Shown here one piece after another: positions 61,601-64,000 of a DNA stretch of 64,000 nucleotides (the stretch's first letter is position 1; the number at the start of each line of letters is the position of its first letter). The stretch covers positions 1-64,000 of the forward strand of contig CAXYYJ010000011.1 of the NCBI GenBank assembly GCA_964293475.1. The letters are read 5' to 3'. Made by a program: the position numbers and the translations under genes. The notes below the pieces were generated by a model, which saw only the letters and a program-made list of their open reading frames with translations, had not been told where the DNA came from and did no database searches. This stretch comes from UBA12170 sp964293475 (GTDB lineage Bacteria; Bacteroidota; Bacteroidia; Bacteroidales; UBA12170).

Positions 61601-64000
61601 GCGACGGGTTTTGAAGGGTGCTTGTATTGCCGTCGGCAAAATCCCAGAACCAGCTTTCGATGGGGGCATCGGCGGGAACGGATTCATCCACAAAATTCAC
61701 GGCTTCGCCCTGGCAGGGGTTGTTGAAGCTGAAATCGGCGGCTGCGCCTTCGTAGATGGTAACTTGCTGAACGATGGTATCGTAGCCGTAGGCTTTCACC
61801 ACCAGCTGAACATCGTAAACACCGGGGGCTGTGAAGGCGTGGGTGGGGTTTTGAGCGGTGCTTTGGTTGAAAGCTCCTGAGCCCGGATCACCAAAATTCC
61901 ACCACCAATCGGTAATAAAGCCCTGGCTGGTGGTGCTGGTATCTTCAAACTGAACGGGCTGACCAAAGCAGCTTAAATCCCACTGGAATCCCGCTACGGG
62001 TCGGGGGTTTACGGTTAATGTCTTGGTAATGGCATCGGAGCAGCCATTGGCGTCGGTCACAGTCAGCGTCACATCGAAATCGCCCAAATGGGTGAACAGG
62101 TGCTCGGGGTTTTGGAGGGTCGAGAAATTGTCCAATCCGCTCATCACATCATCAAAATCCCAGCTCCAGCTCACTATGGCCGGGCCGCCATTCAGAGTGC
62201 TCACATCCATAAACTGAACGGTATCGTCGAGGCTGATGAGACTGTAGTTGAAGTTGGCTGTTGGGCAGGGATTTACTGCCAAAACCTGCTGATGCACTTC
62301 GGTGCAGCCGCTTTTTGATGCGGTGAGTTGCACGATGTGGTCGCCGCTTTGTGGGAATGTGTGCACGGTATTTTGTCCGGTGGCGGTGGTTCCGTCATCG
62401 AAAATCCAGCTCCAGGTATCGGGGGTTAAGGGTGGTGCAACCACTTCTCCACTCAGGTTGGCTGGCGTGTTGGTACAAAGTCCGAAATAGTCCACATTCA
62501 AGGTGAAATCGGGGGTGATAAAAATAGTTTGGATTTCAATATCCTGACAATTATTATTATCAGTTACTAATAGGGATATTGTTTTATTCCCACCGCTGGA
62601 ATAGCTATAAACAGGATTATCAGCATTTATTACGCTTCCATCTCCCATTTGCCATATAGGCTGTTTGAATGCGAGAGGACTAAAAGAAGTATTGTCGAAA
62701 AAAATATCAACATTTTCACAATAAGGGGTTTGCGGAGTAAAAGATGCTAAAGGAAGTGGGGAGAAGGTAATATTTTGGGATGCTTGGGTTGAAAAACATC
62801 CGTTTTCATCAGTAACGGTGAGCTTAACCTCATAATTCCCAGGGGAATTATATGTGTAGCTTGGGTTTTGGCTAATTGACTCATGAGCCCCTATTTCCCC
62901 AAAATTCCATTTCCAGGTATCAATGTCCAATCCATCACCTAAACTGTTATCAAAATAATGGGTGGGGCTATTTATACATTGTCCCGAATAAGTGAAATCT
63001 GCTAATGGCAATTCTTTAACATCTATCATTATTGTTTTCCCTGCATTACAACCTCCATAATTGCCTATCAGACTTAACGAATATATTCCTGATTGATAAA
63101 AAGTAAAAGGCAAATCCTCGCCAGAGGTACTACTACCATCGGGCAAAATCCAAGTAAAATTATCAATAGGAAGGAACTCGGGAACAGGCGTACCGTCTAG
63201 AATCCCAGGAACTCCAATACAAAATGGATTGGTGCTAATATTTATATTAAAAGTCGGGCTAACGATAATGTTATTTTTTGCAAAAGAATGCTGGCATCCA
63301 TTTTGGTCAGTTACAGTTAAATCAACAGTATAAATGCCTGCATCAGGATATATATAAACAAAATTTGATGCTGCATTTGTGCTGGTTTCGCCGTTGTGAA
63401 AATCCCATAAATAGCCTGATAAAGGACTTCCGCCTGGAGTGCTTGGAGTCGAAGTGTTGGTGAGCTCTACAACATTTCCATCGCAGGTATTATAGTAGGA
63501 GAATGATGCATTTGGCAGTGGAAACACAGTTACTTGTTCTGCTATACTGTTCCCACATCCATGCTCAGTTTCAACATATAGACTTACTAAATAGTCATCT
63601 GCAACTAAAAAAGGATAACTAATCTGGTCGTTGGAGTAATGATTACCATCTATGGTCCAATCATATAGGCTGATATTACTTACTGAAGTTGTTGATGTAG
63701 ATGTGAATAGTGTTTCATCCCCAAGACAAGCTGAAGTAAAATTAAAAGATGATATTGGATTATCGAATATATTCATCTGTTGGGAATAAACATGCTGACA
63801 ATTATTGTTCGATGTAGCAGTAAGAGTGATAGTTGGAGTGCTATAGTTTGAATAGGGGTGTATTGGATTCGGTAAACTACTGTTTGACCCATCACCAAAA
63901 TCCCAGGAATAGCTGGAAATGCTACCACTTGTGATGGTTGAGGTATTAGTAAATACTGCTGAAGAACCTTCGCAAATATCAATAACATTAAAATGAGCAA
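55608..64000 (-). CDS. Giant PKD-repeat surface protein with type IX (type B) sorting domain, 5' end beyond the right edge
   Basis: The frame is open from base 64000 to the stop at 55608, giving at least 2796 residues. The Met at 63776 is internal, since PKD sequence continues upstream of it. About 32 PKD-type units are visible, each with a W-x-W/F-x-F-G-D-G strand and a P-x-H-x-Y turn (for example TSWYWEFGDGATSTVANPNH). PKD folds are Ig-like and usually form long stalks or adhesins. The last 92 residues (FFVPNAFSPNGNGLNETF to FKGYVTLVL) are the gliding-motility type B C-terminal domain, which sends the protein through the type IX system to the surface. No catalytic domain was seen. Base composition changes sharply near 62.52 kb. 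Two units carry the same REP-like 36 bp. Confidence 0.93.
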   Translation of the reverse strand, partial: AHFNVIDICEGSSAVFTNTSTITSGSISSYSWDFGDGSNSSLPNPIHPYSNYSTPTITLTATSNNNCQHVYSQQMNIFDNPISSFNFTSACLGDETLFTSTSTTSVSNISLYDWTIDGNHYSNDQISYPFLVADDYLVSLYVETEHGCGNSIAEQVTVFPLPNASFSYYNTCDGNVVELTNTSTPSTPGGSPLSGYLWDFHNGETSTNAASNFVYIYPDAGIYTVDLTVTDQNGCQHSFAKNNIIVSPTFNINISTNPFCIGVPGILDGTPVPEFLPIDNFTWILPDGSSTSGEDLPFTFYQSGIYSLSLIGNYGGCNAGKTIMIDVKELPLADFTYSGQCINSPTHYFDNSLGDGLDIDTWKWNFGEIGAHESISQNPSYTYNSPGNYEVKLTVTDENGCFSTQASQNITFSPLPLASFTPQTPYCENVDIFFDNTSFSPLAFKQPIWQMGDGSVINADNPVYSYSSGGNKTISLLVTDNNNCQDIEIQTIFITPDFTLNVDYFGLCTNTPANLSGEVVAPPLTPDTWSWIFDDGTTATGQNTVHTFPQSGDHIVQLTASKSGCTEVHQQVLAVNPCPTANFNYSLISLDDTVQFMDVSTLNGGPAIVSWSWDFDDVMSGLDNFSTLQNPEHLFTHLGDFDVTLTVTDANGCSDAITKTLTVNPRPVAGFQWDLSCFGQPVQFEDTSTTSQGFITDWWWNFGDPGSGAFNQSTAQNPTHAFTAPGVYDVQLVVKAYGYDTIVQQVTIYEGAAADFSFNNPCQGEAVNFVDESVPADAPIESWFWDFADGNTSTLQNPSHTYQFSGNYLVDLTVTDTNGCSSTITKNITIWQGPTAKFNYYSACTGTLTYFIDKSIADGAALISWDWSFGDPISGVNNYSTEQNPSHEYTTPGTYEVILIVEDANGCVNSDTVNIIVEPSPVADFSFTSACLGESITFTDQSFSGGQPITSWYWEFGDGATSTVANPNHSYAAAGNYDVLLVVETAGGCSDEMVKTVSVFYHPIANFEWTGGIACENDTTHFTDLSIPTGNATIDTWFWQFGDGQTSTGQHPDHYYQNPGTYAVNLLVTDINGCQNSITKTVLVSEAPVSNFTYNNTSCDEVDFTSTGFDPNGLAITSWYWNFGDPGSGVNNQSTQQNPTHQYVNGGTYTVMHVITNESGCTDTAWQQVVMSKPQADFSFTTNCANFPVNFTDQSTAQGDPVVSWDWDFNDGNTSTQQNPSHIFASGGSYLVSLTVTTAGGCTSQQAHVVNIGFGPTANFINTSIHCTSDSIQFTDVSTGDAPIVTWAWQFGDGSLGGVEAPKHAYALPGNYLVQLRVTDANGCYADKIKTLSIDASPTTNFNWDIVNCDTTFFTDFTNPNGTTLVAWTWQFDDVASGVQNISFLQNPNHKFTAAGNYNVQLTVTNQHLCTDTLTRVVAYDAQPQPDFTFDTVCFGDSTHFTDLTPTNFQTIQGWEWKFGDNVISHEQNPVHKYLAPGIYNVTLKVLNTNFCEDSIVKNVLVRALPQVVFSPDSSCFGFPVSFVDESLANGDSIISWNWDFGDGSLSGVEAPEHTYATSGTFQVTLTVENNFGCSNTATQPHYLNPLPVVDFTFTNGCLGTITQFTSQASSPVGIETYFWDFDDGSTSNSSNPNYTYATSGTYDVKLIVTDFFGCSDSITHTVEVFESPVAAFEAPAVCLGDSTHFTDLTAPAGALWNWSFGDGGSSTLSDPAHLYANAGTYSVLLEVEDVNGCSSSIVQSVEVYALPIVAFTWNFAACAGDTVFFEDLSQGIGTDIIGWDWDFGDGASATISDPEHVYAESNDTTYQVTLIITTETGCVDSLTQTVSITGAPTAAFSFTNTANNGPCVGNQFAFADESTTQSGNIQEWFWDFGDSETSTNPDPLHYFTNSGTFPVSLTVTNTAGCQSTIVQDIVVLPLPVVDFGFDSVCLSDTTHFNDADFIEIAATQEWDYSFGDGASATFSNPSHRYITPGLYTVTLQITDTNLCRNQVVHEVPVFGLPSVDFSFDTACLFTPTHFTDLSQPADHELANWDWSFGDGTSATLSDPEHIYPDFGVFTVKLIVADVWGCTDSLQKLVEVYEPPVAHFTHSDTACLPGLVYFNDSSYHPQGHTVNEFLWTIDGYTTDVQNPQYTFPNTDFNYLVSLLITDNRGCTDTSNQTLYIAPELEISFVADTVCFGLETMLVAYSTKPANAEVRMWTWYFDDGSPQLTTSHDTIYHRFSSDGDFRVELQGNQAGTVCMADAQKNVKVRKLPMAEFTAAPAACADSTVFTEEAINSEGLIAQWVWYFGDGSSATIVPPDNPDIKHLYPPYLNTFQASLVVTNEFGCMDSISHSVQRYPCIFVNFETDTNLYCQSQMVVFRDSSIVDETATLVSRYWDFGDGATTSSDPTVDTITHIYTQTGTFEITYVLTFDVGGNQLSDTARKTITVYPTPLAAIGVQNVCDQETALLVSNTNANNSIIHSWTWSFGDGQDTTIISSEVNNTVYHQYPQNGIFEIQLMALTDLGCRDTAFQQITVHPLPEIFFIADTNALCGQGQILFTDTSKIETGAIVKRAWSFGDQNTAIGTSDTISHSYTRSNPDSDAPEYFTVTLTATSDSSCVSTDSIQQMVALYSMPRVAFEVAPDSVSILELEQLQLLNNTENAFYYEWLMNDTLLYSDSFEPNVWQDIQDTGTFQLQLFAQTVDGCWDSINGSFKVYPVRRFFVPNAFSPNGNGLNETFGPVGKYFEEKTYTMKIFTRWGKLVFETKDFYKQWDGKDESTGDLQPIGVYAFLIEVTDLEGNVEVFKGYVTLVL
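59343..59378. repeat. REP-like 36-bp element inside a PKD unit, copy 1
   Basis: Begins GGGCGCTTCGACTCCGCTCA and matches 60093-60128 with one mismatch. On the coding strand it gives GDGSLSGVEAP. It shares CGACTCCGC with the intergenic repeat at 26673. Confidence 0.7.
60093..60128. repeat. REP-like 36-bp element inside a PKD unit, copy 2
   Basis: Matches 59343-59378 at 35 of 36 bases. On the coding strand it gives GDGSLGGVEAP, where other units have unrelated residues of the same length. Confidence 0.7.

Noticed and set aside
63773..64000. A separate small gene at the right edge
   Set aside because: It reads in a different frame over the upstream continuation of the PKD protein. The real frame gives a normal PKD unit there (SYSWDFGDGSNSSLPNP).
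1..64000. tRNA, rRNA, tmRNA, riboswitch or prophage
   Set aside because: I looked for TpsiC-loop-like sequences, known riboswitch contexts and phage structural genes and found none. The Bro-N gene alone is not enough to call a prophage.

Overview
The window is from a member of the Bacteroidota, most likely class Bacteroidia; the genus cannot be told from the sequence. The grounds are type IX secretion sorting domains (type A at 12907-13779, type B at the end of the giant gene at 55608-64000), the order DUF4271 / hemD / rnpA, lineage proteins such as the DUF3078 and GIN-domain outer-membrane families, and about fifteen promoters carrying the Bacteroidota -7 element TAnnTTTG. No rRNA, tRNA, CRISPR array, prophage or transposase gene was seen, so this looks like ordinary chromosome with accessory genes scattered through it.

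Layout. 1-13 kb: the start of a secreted repeat protein, a secreted C69 dipeptidase, a U32 (RlhA-like) protein, a GT-C-like membrane protein, DNA primase, a Rieske-like lipoprotein, a GH53 galactanase, a nitronate-monooxygenase-like protein, cytidine deaminase and a type IX-secreted redoxin-like protein. 14-39 kb is the accessory zone. It holds an ATP-cone/nuclease fusion, a HicBA-like pair with an oversized partner, an ABC exporter, a Bro-N protein, two separate RloA-RloB ATPase/TOPRIM modules on opposite strands, an orphan MNT-type nucleotidyltransferase, a nuclease-helicase of the DUF2075 family and a DUF2779 nuclease with a 59-residue HTH gene beside it. Housekeeping genes are mixed in: ornithine aminotransferase, an AraC regulator, isochorismatase, SGNH hydrolase, galactose mutarotase and an NlpC/P60 hydrolase. 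39-46 kb is core: RelA/SpoT homologue, rnpA, hemD, DUF4271, DUF3078 and fabH. 46-55 kb: a SWIM-SNF2 helicase, a radical SAM protein, a DUF559/Vsr-like nuclease split by an in-frame TGA, a block of palindromic repeats, and a three-gene RNA-modification operon. 55.6-64 kb is one gene for a surface protein of at least 2796 residues with about 32 PKD-type units; its start lies beyond the right edge.

How the parts work together. The RNA-modification operon (methyltransferase, pseudouridine synthase, SpoU methyltransferase), the DUF4271-hemD-rnpA run and the permease-ATPase pair (4-bp stop/start overlap) are clear co-transcribed units. The two RloAB modules, the DUF2075 nuclease-helicase, the HicBA-like pair and several PD-(D/E)xK nucleases suggest a loose defence neighbourhood rather than a compact island. 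Intergenic spaces near 26.7 kb, 52.4 kb and 55.6 kb share one family of short palindromic repeats, and a similar sequence seems to be part of two PKD repeats of the giant gene.

The best candidates for something new are the two RloAB modules, the ATP-cone/nuclease fusion, the 330-residue protein paired with a HicA-like toxin, the TGA-split nuclease, and the abrupt base-composition change near 62.52 kb inside the giant PKD gene.
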